Positions 38,086 through 47,178 of a DNA stretch of 64,000 bases are shown here, piece by piece. Numbering within the stretch: position 1 is the first letter of the stretch; the number at the start of each line of letters is the position of its first letter. The translations under genes and the position numbers were made by a program. The DNA comes from DASQUK01 sp963756425 (GTDB lineage: Bacteria; Actinomycetota; Acidimicrobiia; Acidimicrobiales; VFJN01): the NCBI GenBank assembly GCA_963756425.1, contig CAVWNW010000019.1, positions 310,001 to 374,000 on the forward strand. Reading direction: 5' to 3'. A model generated the notes under the pieces. It had not been told where the DNA came from and did no database searches. It saw only the letters and a list, made by a program, of their open reading frames with translations.

Positions 38086-38925
38086 TCACACCTGACAGCT
38101 CGGGCACCAGTACGTGACCTTGCCGCCGCTGCGGACCTTGGTGATGGTGCCCCGGCACCGCCGGCAGGCCTCGCCGTCGCGACCCCACACCTGGAGCTCG
38201 TCCTGGAAGCTGCCCTGCTTGCCGTGGAGGTCGGTGAACGGATGCTCGTCGGTGGACGTCCCGTGGTGCTTGGTCGCTTCGTGCAGGATCTCGACCAGCG
38301 AGCGGTAGAGCCGGCGGATCTCCATCGTCGACACCGTGGACACCTCGCGGTCGGGGCGCAGGCCGGCGTCGTAAAGGATCTCGTCGGCGTACAGCCCGCC
38401 GAGCCCCACCACGAACGTGGGGTCGAGCAGCACCGCCTTGAGCCTCTCGCTTCGGCGCCTCACGAGCGACTGCGCGAACGCGGTCCAGGACACGGGTGCC
38501 GCCACCGGATCGAGCCCCAGCTCGGCGAGTGCCGGCACCTCCTCGACCAGCAGCTCGGGGGTGACCACGAACGCCTCGGCCCTGCCCTCGGGATCCGTCA
38601 GCCGCAGCTGGCCGCCCTGCGTGAACGTGATCGACAGCAGGAGGTCCTTGGGCGCCTCGTCCTTGGGGGCGACCCGCACGAGCGTGCCGGTCTCGCCAAC
38701 GTCGAACACCAGCAGCTCCCCGGTGTCGAGCGCCTGCACGAGGAGAGACCCGCGGCGATCGACGTTGCGGATCTTGGCGCCCTCGAGCCGCGCCTGGAAC
38801 GCCTTGCGCGAGCCGTTGCGGTTGGTCGCCTTGGCCACCACCACGTCGACCGACTTGACCCGGCGCCCCACGGTCTCGCGCTCGAGACCCCGCCGCAGGG
38901 TCTCTATTTCGGGCAGCTCAGGCAA
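38086..38925 (-). CDS. mutM: Divergent Fpg/MutM-family DNA glycosylase
   Basis: Base-excision repair family protein, 279 residues, TTG start at 38925 overlapping the rnc stop by 8 bp. The catalytic Pro and Glu are kept (PELPEIETLRRGLE) and the C-terminal zinc finger is intact (CRRC...CPSC). Many recognition residues of classical Fpg are not: the Lys of RRAKYLL is Ser (RRGSLL), HLGM is replaced by DVGE, DPRRFG by DPEGRAEA, and GNIYASE by GGLYADE. It may have a different lesion range or weak glycosylase activity. Position between rnc and smc is typical for actinobacterial mutM. Confidence 0.85.
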   Translation of the reverse strand: MPELPEIETLRRGLERETVGRRVKSVDVVVAKATNRNGSRKAFQARLEGAKIRNVDRRGSLLVQALDTGELLVFDVGETGTLVRVAPKDEAPKDLLLSITFTQGGQLRLTDPEGRAEAFVVTPELLVEEVPALAELGLDPVAAPVSWTAFAQSLVRRRSERLKAVLLDPTFVVGLGGLYADEILYDAGLRPDREVSTVSTMEIRRLYRSLVEILHEATKHHGTSTDEHPFTDLHGKQGSFQDELQVWGRDGEACRRCRGTITKVRSGGKVTYWCPSCQV

Positions 38926-39634
38926 TGTCGGTCTCCAGCTCCGCAAGGAGTGTTGCGTAGGCGTCGCGGGCCGCGACCTGTTCGGCCTGCTTCTTGGATC
39001 GCCCTTCACCGACGCCGCGGGCGATGCCGCAGACGGCGACGGTCACGTGAAAGCGCCGGGCGTGATCGGGCCCTTCGGCCAGCGTCTCGTAGCGCGGCGC
39101 CTCGTCGAAGTGGCGCGCAGTCAGCTCCTGGAGCCGGCTCTTGTAGTCCTGCCCGCCGGGTCCCCCGGCGTGGGCCTCGGCGACGCGTTCGCCCAGCAGG
39201 CGCAAGACCAGGTCGTGGGCCTCACCCATGCCGGCGGACACGTAGACCGCCCCGAGCACGGCCTCGAGCGCGTCGGCGAGGATCGACGGCTTCTCCCTCC
39301 CACCCGATTGCTCCTCGCCCTTGCCCAGCAACAGGTAGTCGCCCAGACCTAGCTCGTCGGCCACCTCGGCCAGGGTGACGGCGTTCACGACCGCCTTGCG
39401 GACGTCGGTGAGCTCGCCCTCGCTGAGCGACTTGTACGCGTGGAAGGCGTGGTCGGTGACGATCAACCCCAACACGGCGTCGCCGAGGAACTCAAGCCGC
39501 TCGTTGGACTCGTAGCCCGCGTTCTCGGCGCACCACGAGCGGTGCACGAGGGCAGGCGCCAACACATCGGCGTCAGCGAGTCTGACGCCGAGGCTGCGTG
39601 CCAGCTCGTCGAGTCGTGAGACGGGAAGCGAGAT
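38918..39634 (-). CDS. rnc: Ribonuclease III, apparent ATC start
   Basis: Processes rRNA precursors and other double-stranded RNA. The catalytic domain has NERLEFLGDAVLGLIVTDHAF and ILADALEAVLGAVYV; the C-terminal dsRNA-binding domain reads DYKSRLQELTARHFDEAPRYE to GRSKKQAEQVAARDAYATLL. The first standard start is GTG at 39565, but the frame upstream encodes SRLDELARSLGVRLADADVL, which matches the first helix of RNase III. The only plausible initiator upstream is ATC at 39634, seven bases after AGGGG and 10 bp from the acpP stop (238 residues). CTG at 39604 is an alternative. Confidence 0.9.
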   Translation of the reverse strand: MSLPVSRLDELARSLGVRLADADVLAPALVHRSWCAENAGYESNERLEFLGDAVLGLIVTDHAFHAYKSLSEGELTDVRKAVVNAVTLAEVADELGLGDYLLLGKGEEQSGGREKPSILADALEAVLGAVYVSAGMGEAHDLVLRLLGERVAEAHAGGPGGQDYKSRLQELTARHFDEAPRYETLAEGPDHARRFHVTVAVCGIARGVGEGRSKKQAEQVAARDAYATLLAELETDIA

Positions 39635-39644
39635 CGGTGGGCCC

Positions 39645-39932
39645 CTACAACCGGGCGAGGACGTAGTCGACGGCGTCGCGCACCGTTTTGATGTCCTCGA
39701 GATCCTCGTCCTCGATGCGGAAGCCGACGCTGCGCTCCCCCAGTTCCTCCTCCAGCGCCTCGGCCAGCTCGATGAGGGCCAGCGAATCGGCGTCGAGATC
39801 GTCGGTGAACGAGTCGCCCTCGTGGATGGTCGACGGATCGACCTCGAGGATGTCGGCCAAACGGTCGCGAATCAGGTCGAACACCTGCTCGCGATCGAGG
39901 GGACTGCGCTCGACGTGGGTCTCGGCGGGCAC
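39645..39932 (-). CDS. acpP: Acyl carrier protein
   Basis: Carries acyl intermediates of fatty-acid synthesis on a phosphopantetheine arm. The 95-residue protein has the attachment site DLDADSLALIELAEAL (Ser50) and a C-terminal helix (IKTVRDAVDYVLARL). GTG at 39932 is chosen because AGGAG lies 9 bases upstream; the TTG at 39941 directly abuts AGGAG. It is followed 10 bp later by rnc and preceded by plsX, a common lipid/RNase III cluster. Confidence 0.95.
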   Translation of the reverse strand: MPAETHVERSPLDREQVFDLIRDRLADILEVDPSTIHEGDSFTDDLDADSLALIELAEALEEELGERSVGFRIEDEDLEDIKTVRDAVDYVLARL

Positions 39933-40016
39933 GACGGACAACTCCTGGTCTCGGGCAGAACGCGGCGCAGTGTACCGGGGCGCGTGTTTGCGCGCTTGTG
40001 AACCACGCCCGACTCA

Positions 40017-40061
40017 TTCTGGGTGTAGCCGTGCGGTCATATGCCGCGCAGTTACAACCAG
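40017..40061 (-). repeat. Dispersed 45-bp hairpin element, copy 1 (3' of plsX)
   Basis: Outer arms CTGGGTGTA / TACAACCAG and inner arms GTGCGG / CCGCGC fold into a near-perfect hairpin. It ends 7 bp after the plsX stop on the transcribed strand. A second copy at 59541-59584 has the same stems and loop start (TCAT), also just 3' of a minus-strand gene. Confidence 0.8.
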
Positions 40062-40068
40062 TTGCGCA

Positions 40069-41049
40069 TCACGCCGAGGCCACCGCCGACCGCAGGCGGT
40101 CGACGACGCCGGCCTCCACCATCTCCCCGGCAACCCGCGTCGCGTTGACGATCGCCGTGGCCGAGGACGATCCGTGACTGATGATGCACACGCCGTCCAC
40201 GCCGAGGAGCATGGCGCCGCCGGTCAGGTCCGGGTCGAGCGTGCTGTACAGCGGCAGCAGTGCGGCGAGGGCGGCGTCGGCCACGTCTGTGGTGCTCAGG
40301 CCCTCGAGCACCGCCGCGACCAGGGTCCGCAACCCGCCCTCGAGGGTCTTCAGGGCGACGTTGCCGGTGAACCCGTCGGTGACGACCACGTCGACGTCGG
40401 GGGTCATGATGTCCCGGCCCTCGACGTTGCCGACGAAGCGTGCCCCGGCACGGTCGAGGGTTCCCGCCGCCGCCAGCAGGCCGTGGGCCTCCTTGACCAG
40501 CGGGTTGCCCTTGGTCGGCTCCTCGCCGATCGAGAGCAGGCCGACCCGCGGCTCGGCGATGCCATAGCGCACCCGGGAGAAGACCGCGCCCATCTGTGCG
40601 AACTGCACGAGCCACTGGGGCTGGCATTCGGCGTTGGCGCCGGCGTCGAGCAGCACCGTGGGTGACGAACCGGGGACCGGGATGGGCGTGGCGATTGCGG
40701 GCCGCGCCACCCCCTTGATCCGCCCCAGGCGCAGGAGCGCCGACGCCATCGTCGCCCCCGTGTTGCCGGCCGAGACCATGGCCGACGCGCGCCCGTCGCG
40801 GACGGCCTCGGCGGCGCGTACCAACGACGAATCCTTCATCGTGCGAACGCTGGAGCCGGGATCGGCGTCCATGCCGATGACCTGAGACGCCGGCACGACC
40901 TCGAGCTCTCCCCGCAACGGGTCGAGATCCTCGGGCCGGCCCACGAGCACCACCGGTACCCCCAACTCGCTCAGCGCGCGCTGAGCACCCTCGACGATCG
41001 CGCCCGGGGCGTGGTCGCCGCCCATGGCGTCGATGGCTACCGGCAGCAT
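40069..41049 (-). CDS. plsX: Phosphate acyltransferase PlsX
   Basis: Converts acyl-ACP to acyl-phosphate, the first step of glycerolipid synthesis by the PlsX/PlsY route. The 326-residue protein shows VAIDAMGGDHAPGAIVEGA, VSAGNTGATMASALL, VLLDAGANAECQPQWLVQFAQMG, GLLSIGEEPTKGN and FVGNVEGRDI. It lies between rpmF and acpP as in most bacteria, linking ribosome and lipid genes. Confidence 0.97.
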   Translation of the reverse strand: MLPVAIDAMGGDHAPGAIVEGAQRALSELGVPVVLVGRPEDLDPLRGELEVVPASQVIGMDADPGSSVRTMKDSSLVRAAEAVRDGRASAMVSAGNTGATMASALLRLGRIKGVARPAIATPIPVPGSSPTVLLDAGANAECQPQWLVQFAQMGAVFSRVRYGIAEPRVGLLSIGEEPTKGNPLVKEAHGLLAAAGTLDRAGARFVGNVEGRDIMTPDVDVVVTDGFTGNVALKTLEGGLRTLVAAVLEGLSTTDVADAALAALLPLYSTLDPDLTGGAMLLGVDGVCIISHGSSSATAIVNATRVAGEMVEAGVVDRLRSAVASA

Positions 41050-41095
41050 CGTGGTGCCCGAGGCGAGCGCGCTCTCCGACGGACGGGAATCGGGC

Positions 41096-41275
41096 TCAGT
41101 CGACCTCGACCGCCACCCGGCCGCCGTACCAGCCGCAGTTGCCGCACACCACGTGCGGCAGCTTCACGGCGTTGCAGCGGGGGCAGACGCTGCGGGCGGG
41201 CCGCTCGAGGCGCCAGGCGGCGGCGCGTCGGCTGCGGCCCTTGGCCTTGGAGGTCTTCTTCTTGGGGACGGCCAT
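41096..41275 (-). CDS. rpmF: 50S ribosomal protein L32
   Basis: A 59-residue L32 starting AVPKKKTSKAKGRSRRAAAW. A zinc-binding set of four cysteines is present (CPRC and CGNC), so this is the zinc form. It lies between the DUF177 gene and plsX, the conserved order. The C-terminus GGRVAVEVD is normal. Confidence 0.95.
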   Translation of the reverse strand: MAVPKKKTSKAKGRSRRAAAWRLERPARSVCPRCNAVKLPHVVCGNCGWYGGRVAVEVD

Positions 41276-41403
41276 TGGTCTTCCTGAACGTCTCGAGGGT
41301 CACGCAGGGCCGGGAGCGAGGGGCAATGATGCGCCCGGCGGGCGCAAATGGGAAAGGCTAGCGGGCCGGGCGCCGAAGGGCGCAACCGTGCGTCCGGACC
41401 TCG

Positions 41404-41928
41404 CTACCGGTCGAAGCGGAGGGCGTCGAGCGCCGACCACCGGGGATCGGCAGGAGCGGCCTCGCCGGTCCCGTTGGCGCCGTGCGCCACGGGCTCCTCT
41501 TGGACCGTGACCGGATGGTCCTCGGGGTCGGGGCCGGCGCAGGCTTCGTCGCAGAGCGGCGCCAGCGGAAGCGCCAGAGCCAGCGCCTCGCGCAGGGCCG
41601 GTCCCACGTCGACGTGGTCGGGATCGAGCCGATAGGTCTCGCCCTCGACGGGGTCGGGCTCGAAGATCTCCCGGAGCTCGACCGTCAGCTCGCCCCCGGT
41701 CGTCCCCAGGCAGCGCCGGCACTCGCCGGTCCAGTGAGCCACGACCGTTCCCGTCACGGTCAGGGTGGAGCCCTGTGCCTCGAGCGTCAGGTCGGCCCGC
41801 ACGTCGTCGTCGGTCAGGCGTGACGCCGACAATCCCACGCCGGGCAGGGGCCCGACGAGCAGCACCTGCTTCCGGGAACCAGGACGGCGGAACAACTCAC
41901 CGGTGGGAACGACGAAGGGACGCGACAT
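41404..41928 (-). CDS. DUF177 (YceD/Rnc-associated) protein
   Basis: A 174-residue member of the YceD/DUF177 family, nearly always upstream of rpmF and linked to 23S rRNA processing in some bacteria. Core motifs are LTLEAQGSTLTVTGTVVAHWTGECRRCLG and a second Cys pair near PLCDEACAGPDPE. Those four cysteines are family-typical. The C-terminus ends DPRWSALDALRF. It is 128 bp upstream of rpmF and 11 bp downstream of the DivIVA-like gene. Confidence 0.9.
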   Translation of the reverse strand: MSRPFVVPTGELFRRPGSRKQVLLVGPLPGVGLSASRLTDDDVRADLTLEAQGSTLTVTGTVVAHWTGECRRCLGTTGGELTVELREIFEPDPVEGETYRLDPDHVDVGPALREALALALPLAPLCDEACAGPDPEDHPVTVQEEPVAHGANGTGEAAPADPRWSALDALRFDR

Positions 41929-41939
41929 GCCGCGGCCCC

Positions 41940-42596
41940 TTATATCCGGTCTTGATCGAAAAACGGGCTCTGGGTCGCATCCCCTTCGGATCCGGCGCCC
42001 ACCGTGACGGAACCGGATCCCGCCGCACCGCCGGCCGCTCCGCGGTCCTCGGCGGCCCCACCCGCGTCCCGGCTCGCATCCGTTTCGCCGGCCCCGTTGC
42101 CGCGGAGTCGGGCGCGGCCGGTGGCCACGACCGTCATCGCCTTTTCGAGCACCGTCTCGAGCTGCGCCAGCCGCTTGTCGCAGTAGTCGTCTGCCTCGTT
42201 GCGGCGCCGGCCCGCCTCGGCCCGCGCCTCGTCGAGCACGCGCCGCGCCTTGGCCTCGGCCGCCTTCGCCACCTCGGAGCGCTGCACCATGCGCTCGGCC
42301 TGGCCCCGGGCCGCGGCGAGGATGTCATCGGCCTCGCGTTGGCTGCGGGCCAGGAACTCGTCGCGGTCCTTCATCAGCCAACGGGCCGAACGGACCTCGT
42401 CCGGCAGGCGCTCGATCGCCTGGTCCAGCAGGTCGAGCACCTCGTCGCGGTCGACCTTCACCTGCTGCGCCGAGAGCGCCACCGGCCGGGCGCTGCCGAT
42501 CAGGTCGCGCGCGCGCTGCACCAGCGCCTCGACGTCGCCGCCGGGAGCCCGCTGCGCTACCCGGATCTCGAAGGACTGGTCGTCGTCGGCCGGCAT
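41940..42596 (-). CDS. DivIVA-like coiled-coil protein
   Basis: A 218-residue, mostly helical protein. The central part (residues ~80-150) is a strong coiled coil (EFLARSQREADDILAAARGQAERM, AKARRVLDEARAEAGRRRNEADDYC), typical of DivIVA-like or SepIVA-type actinobacterial proteins found beside coaD. The C-terminal 65 residues are Gly/Ala/Asp-rich and disordered. It starts 2 bp after coaD. A cell-division or polar-growth role is inferred from family resemblance and position. Confidence 0.75.
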   Translation of the reverse strand: MPADDDQSFEIRVAQRAPGGDVEALVQRARDLIGSARPVALSAQQVKVDRDEVLDLLDQAIERLPDEVRSARWLMKDRDEFLARSQREADDILAAARGQAERMVQRSEVAKAAEAKARRVLDEARAEAGRRRNEADDYCDKRLAQLETVLEKAMTVVATGRARLRGNGAGETDASRDAGGAAEDRGAAGGAAGSGSVTVGAGSEGDATQSPFFDQDRI

Positions 42597-42598
42597 GG

Positions 42599-43078
42599 CT
42601 ACTTCCCGAACCGGTCGGCCAACCGCTTGGCCACGGGCGGCGGGACCATCGAGCTGACATCGCCCCCGAAGCGGGCGATCTCACGGATCAGCTTCGAGGC
42701 CAGGAACGAGTGCGCCGGGTCGGAGGGGATGAAGAGCGTGTGGACGCCCGACACCGCCCGGTTCATCTGGGCCATGATCAGTTCGGCCTCGAAGTCGGAC
42801 ACCACCCTCAGGCCCTTGACGATGAAATCCGCGCCGACGTCCCGGGCGAGGTCCACGACCAGGCTCGAGAACATCGTGATCTTGATGTTGTCGAGGTGGG
42901 CCACCGACTCGTCGATCATCGCCTGGCGGTCCTCGAGGCTGAAGAGGGGCTCGCCCTTCTGGGGGTTGCGCACCGTGGCCACGACGACCTCGTCGAACAG
43001 CCGCGACGCCACCTCGATGATGCCCAGGTGCCCGTTGTGGATCGGATCGAACGAGCCGGGGTACAGGACCGTGGTCAC
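42599..43078 (-). CDS. coaD: Phosphopantetheine adenylyltransferase
   Basis: Fourth step of coenzyme A synthesis: 4'-phosphopantetheine plus ATP to dephospho-CoA. The 159-residue nucleotidyltransferase has TVLYPGSFDPIHNGHLGII with the HxGH motif, VVDLARDVGADFIVKGLR, FEAELIMAQMNR and FLASKLIREIARFGGDVSSMVP. GTG at 43078 gives the standard N-terminus; the frame is open 10 codons further. It follows rsmD, the usual pairing. Confidence 0.96.
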   Translation of the reverse strand: MTTVLYPGSFDPIHNGHLGIIEVASRLFDEVVVATVRNPQKGEPLFSLEDRQAMIDESVAHLDNIKITMFSSLVVDLARDVGADFIVKGLRVVSDFEAELIMAQMNRAVSGVHTLFIPSDPAHSFLASKLIREIARFGGDVSSMVPPPVAKRLADRFGK

Positions 43079-43132
43079 GGATCCCACGGTACCCCCCGCC
43101 GCGCGCACGACCCCGGCACCGGCCGGGCCAGG

Positions 43133-43657
43133 TCAGGCGGCGGCCGTCGCGAAGCCCACCCACGTCCCGCCGTAGCGCCCCTCGCGCACGAGCTCCCAGC
43201 CGGCGGGGACCGCGACCGGACCGTCGGACTCGATGACGACGAACTCTGCCGGCAGCGCGCCCAGCAGCCGCTCCCACGCCGCGAACGCGTAGGGCGGATC
43301 GCAGAACGCCAGGTCGTACCGCTCGGCGCCAAGTCGCGCCAGGAAGCGCTCGGCGGGTGCGGCGACGATGGCGCCGCGGTCGACGAAGCCACAGGCCTCG
43401 AGATTGCGCCGCACCGCCTGGCGTGCGGCCCGATCCGAGTCGACGAATGTGGCCCGGGCCGCGGCCTGGGACAGGGCCTCGATGCCCAGCGCCCCGCTCC
43501 CGGCGAACAGGTCCAGGACATCGGCCCCCTCGACCACGTCCCGGCTCCGGAGCGCGTCGAAGATCGCTTCCCGCGCTCGGTCGGACGTCGGACGGGTGCG
43601 CCCGCCCGGCGGTGCGACCAGCGTGCGCCCGCGTGCGCTGCCACCGACGACTCGCAC
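43133..43657 (-). CDS. rsmD: 16S rRNA (guanine966-N2)-methyltransferase
   Basis: SAM-dependent methylation of 16S rRNA G966. The 174-residue protein starts RVVGGSARGRTLVAPPGGRTRPTSDRAREAIFDAL, has the SAM motif LDLFAGSGALGIEALS and the catalytic DPPY (AFCDPPYAFAAWE). GTG at 43657 matches the family start; an ATG at 43696 would add 13 residues. It is divergent from the crotonase gene, with 48 bp between the chosen starts. Confidence 0.92.
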   Translation of the reverse strand: MRVVGGSARGRTLVAPPGGRTRPTSDRAREAIFDALRSRDVVEGADVLDLFAGSGALGIEALSQAAARATFVDSDRAARQAVRRNLEACGFVDRGAIVAAPAERFLARLGAERYDLAFCDPPYAFAAWERLLGALPAEFVVIESDGPVAVPAGWELVREGRYGGTWVGFATAAA

Positions 43658-43705
43658 GGGGCGACGATAGGTGGCGGCCGCGGTGCCAGATGGCATCCTC
43701 GTCCA

Positions 43706-44434
<729 letters not shown>

Positions 44435-44451
44435 CGGGGTCGGCGGGCTCG

Positions 44452-44622
44452 GTGGAGGTCGATGAGATCATCACCTGCGTCGACTGCGGCGGTCGCGCCC
44501 ACCTGCTCACGGAGCCGCCCGAATGGGGTTGGCAGCCGGGCGACCTGCTCGTCTACCGCTGCGAGGACTGCCTCGACCGCTGGGACGTCGTGATCGCGGA
44601 CGACGACCTGGAGGATGACTGA
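44452..44622 (+). CDS. Small zinc-ribbon protein
   Basis: A 56-residue protein starting at GTG 44452 with two CxxC knuckles (CVDCGG and CEDC) spaced by about 25 residues, typical of a single zinc ribbon. The end is very acidic (ADDDLEDD). It is 17 bp after the crotonase gene and likely cotranscribed. Zinc binding is inferred from the cysteines; partner or nucleic-acid target is unknown. Confidence 0.7.
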   Translation: MEVDEIITCVDCGGRAHLLTEPPEWGWQPGDLLVYRCEDCLDRWDVVIADDDLEDD

Positions 44623-44719
44623 GTACGCCGGCCTGCAGCGGTGCCGGTGCGCCCGATGGCACTGCCGTTCTGTCTCATTTGACGCAATGGGCCCGCCGTC
44701 GGCGCCCGATCATCGCGGC

Positions 44720-44860
44720 ATGATCGAATCCGCGATCATCGTGCTCGTCGTTGTTGGCGTGTTCAGCGCTCTCGCCGGCTTCGTCGGCCGAGACATGCGT
44801 GAAGACGTCCGCAAGCGCGACGAGGTCTCCGACCTCTTCATGGGTCCGCCGAACGGCTAG
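44720..44860 (+). CDS. Small single-pass membrane protein
   Basis: A 46-residue ORF with an N-terminal helix (ESAIIVLVVVGVFSALAGFVG) and a charged cytoplasmic tail (RDMREDVRKRDEVSDLF). ATG at 44720 puts the helix at the N-terminus; starts at 44687 or 44615 are possible. It lies 98 bp after the zinc-ribbon gene and converges on recG. No family recognised. Confidence 0.5.
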   Translation: MIESAIIVLVVVGVFSALAGFVGRDMREDVRKRDEVSDLFMGPPNG

Positions 44861-44941
44861 CCCCCGGCCCGGTTCCGGCGTCCGTTTGCTTCGGTTTCCG
44901 TAGGAAACGAACGCCGCTACGACCGGGCGACGGCCGCTTTC

Positions 44942-47110
44942 CTACCCCTTGAGCAGGAACTCCTGGTCGTCCTCGTCGAGGAAGAGCGCAACCTCGTCGA
45001 GCAGGTCGGCATGCGCCTCGAGCCCGCCCTCGCCGTCGACGATGGCGAAGGCCACCTCCCGGGCCCGCTCGACCCACTCGCGGTCGCGGCGCAGCGACGC
45101 CAGCTTGAGGTCGCTGCGGCCCTTCTGGCGCTCGCCCATGATCGTGCCCTCGCCGCGTAGCTCGAGGTCGACCTCGGCCAGCGCGAACCCGTCGGTGGTC
45201 TCGACCAGGGCACCGAGGCGGGCCTCGGCCTCGGGGGTGTCCGACCGGCTGACCAGGTAGCACCAGGACCGCTCGCTGCCGCGGCCCACGCGCCCCCGGA
45301 GCTGGTGGAGCTGGGCGATGCCGAAGCGGTCGGCGTCGAGGACGACCATCGCCGTGGCGTTGGGCACGTCCACGCCGACCTCGATCACCGTGGTCGCCAC
45401 CAGCACGTCGAGTCGGCCGTCGCGGAACTGGTGCATCGTGGCGTCCTTGTCGGCCGATCCCAGGCGTCCGTGCAGCAGTCCCAGCCGCAGGCCCGCAAGC
45501 TCCCCGGCTTCGAGCCGCGCGAACGTCTCCTCCGCCGAACGAACCTCGAGCTTCTCCGACTCCTCGATGAGGGGGTTCACCACGTACGCCTGCCGCCCGG
45601 ACGCGATCTCGCTGCGGACCGCGTCCCACATCGACTCCTCGTCCGCATCGGTGCGCACCCACCCCGTCGTGATGGGCTGGCGGCCCGCGGGCAACGACCG
45701 GATGACGGTCACGTCGAGGTCGCCGTAGACCGTCATCGCCGCCGTCCGAGGGATGGGCGTGGCGGTCATGACCAGCACATCGGGCACCGCTCCTCCGGCC
45801 GACTTGTCGCGCAGGGCGGCCCGCTGCTCGACACCGAAGCGGTGCTGCTCGTCGATCACCACCGCTCCCAGGTTCCGGAACTCGACGCCCTCCTGGATGA
45901 GCGCGTGCGTCCCGATCACGAGGTCGACCTGCCCCGCCGCCATGCCAGCAAGGATGCGGCGCCGTTCCGCCGCCCCTACCCGGTTGGTGAGCAGCTCCAC
46001 CCGCACCGGACGCGCCTCGAACAGCGTGGCGCCGTCGTCGGGCACCTCGACCCCGTCGAGCAGCTCCCGGATGCCCTGGGCGTGCTGCTCGGCCAGCACC
46101 TCGGTGGGCGCCATGAAGGCACCCTGGTAGCCCCCCTGCACGGCGACGAGCAGGGTCGAGACGGCGACGACGGTCTTACCGCTCCCGACGTCGCCCTGAA
46201 GCAACCGGTGCATCGGATGGGGGGCCGCCAGGTCGTGCTCGATCTCCTCGATGGCGGCGCGTTGGTCGTCGGTGAGGTCGAACGGGAGCCGGGCCACGAA
46301 CGCCTCGACGAGCGGTCCGTCGACCCGGTGGGCGATGCCCTGGGTGGTGCGCTCGATGTGGCGCTTGCGCTGGACCAGCGCCAACTGGACCCGGAGCAGC
46401 TCGTCCAGCACCAGCCGGCGGCGCGCCACGTCGCGATGCGCCATCGAGTCCGGGGCGTGGATGCCGGCGAACGCCTCAGCCCTGGTGATCAGGTCGAACC
46501 GGTCGAGCACCCAGCCGGGGACGGGATCGAGCAGGCCCCGCACCTGCGAGCGCCGCAGCGCCTCGGCGACCCAGTCGCCGATCTCCCAGGTGGACAGGCC
46601 GGCCTTCTCGGACTGCGGGTAGATGGGCACGATGCGGCCGGTCCGATCGCCGATCAGGTCGACCACCGGATTGGTCATCTGCTTGCGGCCGGCGTAGATC
46701 TCGAGCTTGCCGAACAGCGCGACGGTCATGCCGGCTCGCAATTGCCGCTCCCGCCACGCCTGGTTGAAGAAGCTGACCCGCAGGTGCCCGCTGCCGTCGG
46801 TCACGTCCACGGTCACCAGCACCTTGGGCGGGCGCCCCCGCGTCCGCCGCGACGACACCCGCTGCACGGTCACCAGGACCAGCGCCTCCTCGCCCACCAC
46901 CAGGTCGCGGACCCGCGCCTCGTTGGTCCGGTCGACGTACCGCCGCGGGTAGTACGTGAGCAGGTCGAGCAGGCTCTCGACGCCGACGATCGCCAACCCC
47001 TCGGCCTTGCGCTCCCCGACCCCCCGGAGCCGGGTGACCGGGATGGCCGCCAGCTCCCCGAGCGTGATGGGTGCGGCGTCGGTGGCGGTCGGATCTTGCT
47101 CCCCGCTCAT
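44942..47110 (-). CDS. recG: ATP-dependent DNA helicase RecG
   Basis: Branched-DNA helicase that reverses stalled forks and processes R-loops. The 722 residues have an N-terminal wedge/OB domain (PVTRLRGVGERKAEGLAIVGVES, LTYYPRRYVDR). The motor domains show LLQGDVGSGKTVVA (Walker A), VIDEQHRFGVEQR (DExH box), VMTATPIPRT and QLHQLRGRVGRGSERSWCYL, with the C-terminal TRG region. ATG at 47110 gives the normal N-terminus. It follows the DhaL-type gene, a conserved pairing. Confidence 0.96.
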   Translation of the reverse strand: MSGEQDPTATDAAPITLGELAAIPVTRLRGVGERKAEGLAIVGVESLLDLLTYYPRRYVDRTNEARVRDLVVGEEALVLVTVQRVSSRRTRGRPPKVLVTVDVTDGSGHLRVSFFNQAWRERQLRAGMTVALFGKLEIYAGRKQMTNPVVDLIGDRTGRIVPIYPQSEKAGLSTWEIGDWVAEALRRSQVRGLLDPVPGWVLDRFDLITRAEAFAGIHAPDSMAHRDVARRRLVLDELLRVQLALVQRKRHIERTTQGIAHRVDGPLVEAFVARLPFDLTDDQRAAIEEIEHDLAAPHPMHRLLQGDVGSGKTVVAVSTLLVAVQGGYQGAFMAPTEVLAEQHAQGIRELLDGVEVPDDGATLFEARPVRVELLTNRVGAAERRRILAGMAAGQVDLVIGTHALIQEGVEFRNLGAVVIDEQHRFGVEQRAALRDKSAGGAVPDVLVMTATPIPRTAAMTVYGDLDVTVIRSLPAGRQPITTGWVRTDADEESMWDAVRSEIASGRQAYVVNPLIEESEKLEVRSAEETFARLEAGELAGLRLGLLHGRLGSADKDATMHQFRDGRLDVLVATTVIEVGVDVPNATAMVVLDADRFGIAQLHQLRGRVGRGSERSWCYLVSRSDTPEAEARLGALVETTDGFALAEVDLELRGEGTIMGERQKGRSDLKLASLRRDREWVERAREVAFAIVDGEGGLEAHADLLDEVALFLDEDDQEFLLKG

Positions 47111-47178
47111 GCCGCTTCGCAGCGGGCCGCTCGGGCCTCGCTCGCTCTCTCGGCCTCCGGCACGCTCGGTCAGGCCTA
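47111..47178 (-). repeat. Junction repeat between the DhaL-type gene and recG
   Basis: On the minus strand this 68-bp gap contains GGCCCGAGCGGCCC (stem GGCC/GGCC) followed by CCGCT-gcga-AGCGG, the same two-hairpin order as the tandem repeat at 25685-25822. The recG ATG follows directly after the second hairpin. The core GGCCCGAGCGGCC also occurs at 51261-51273. Confidence 0.65.
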
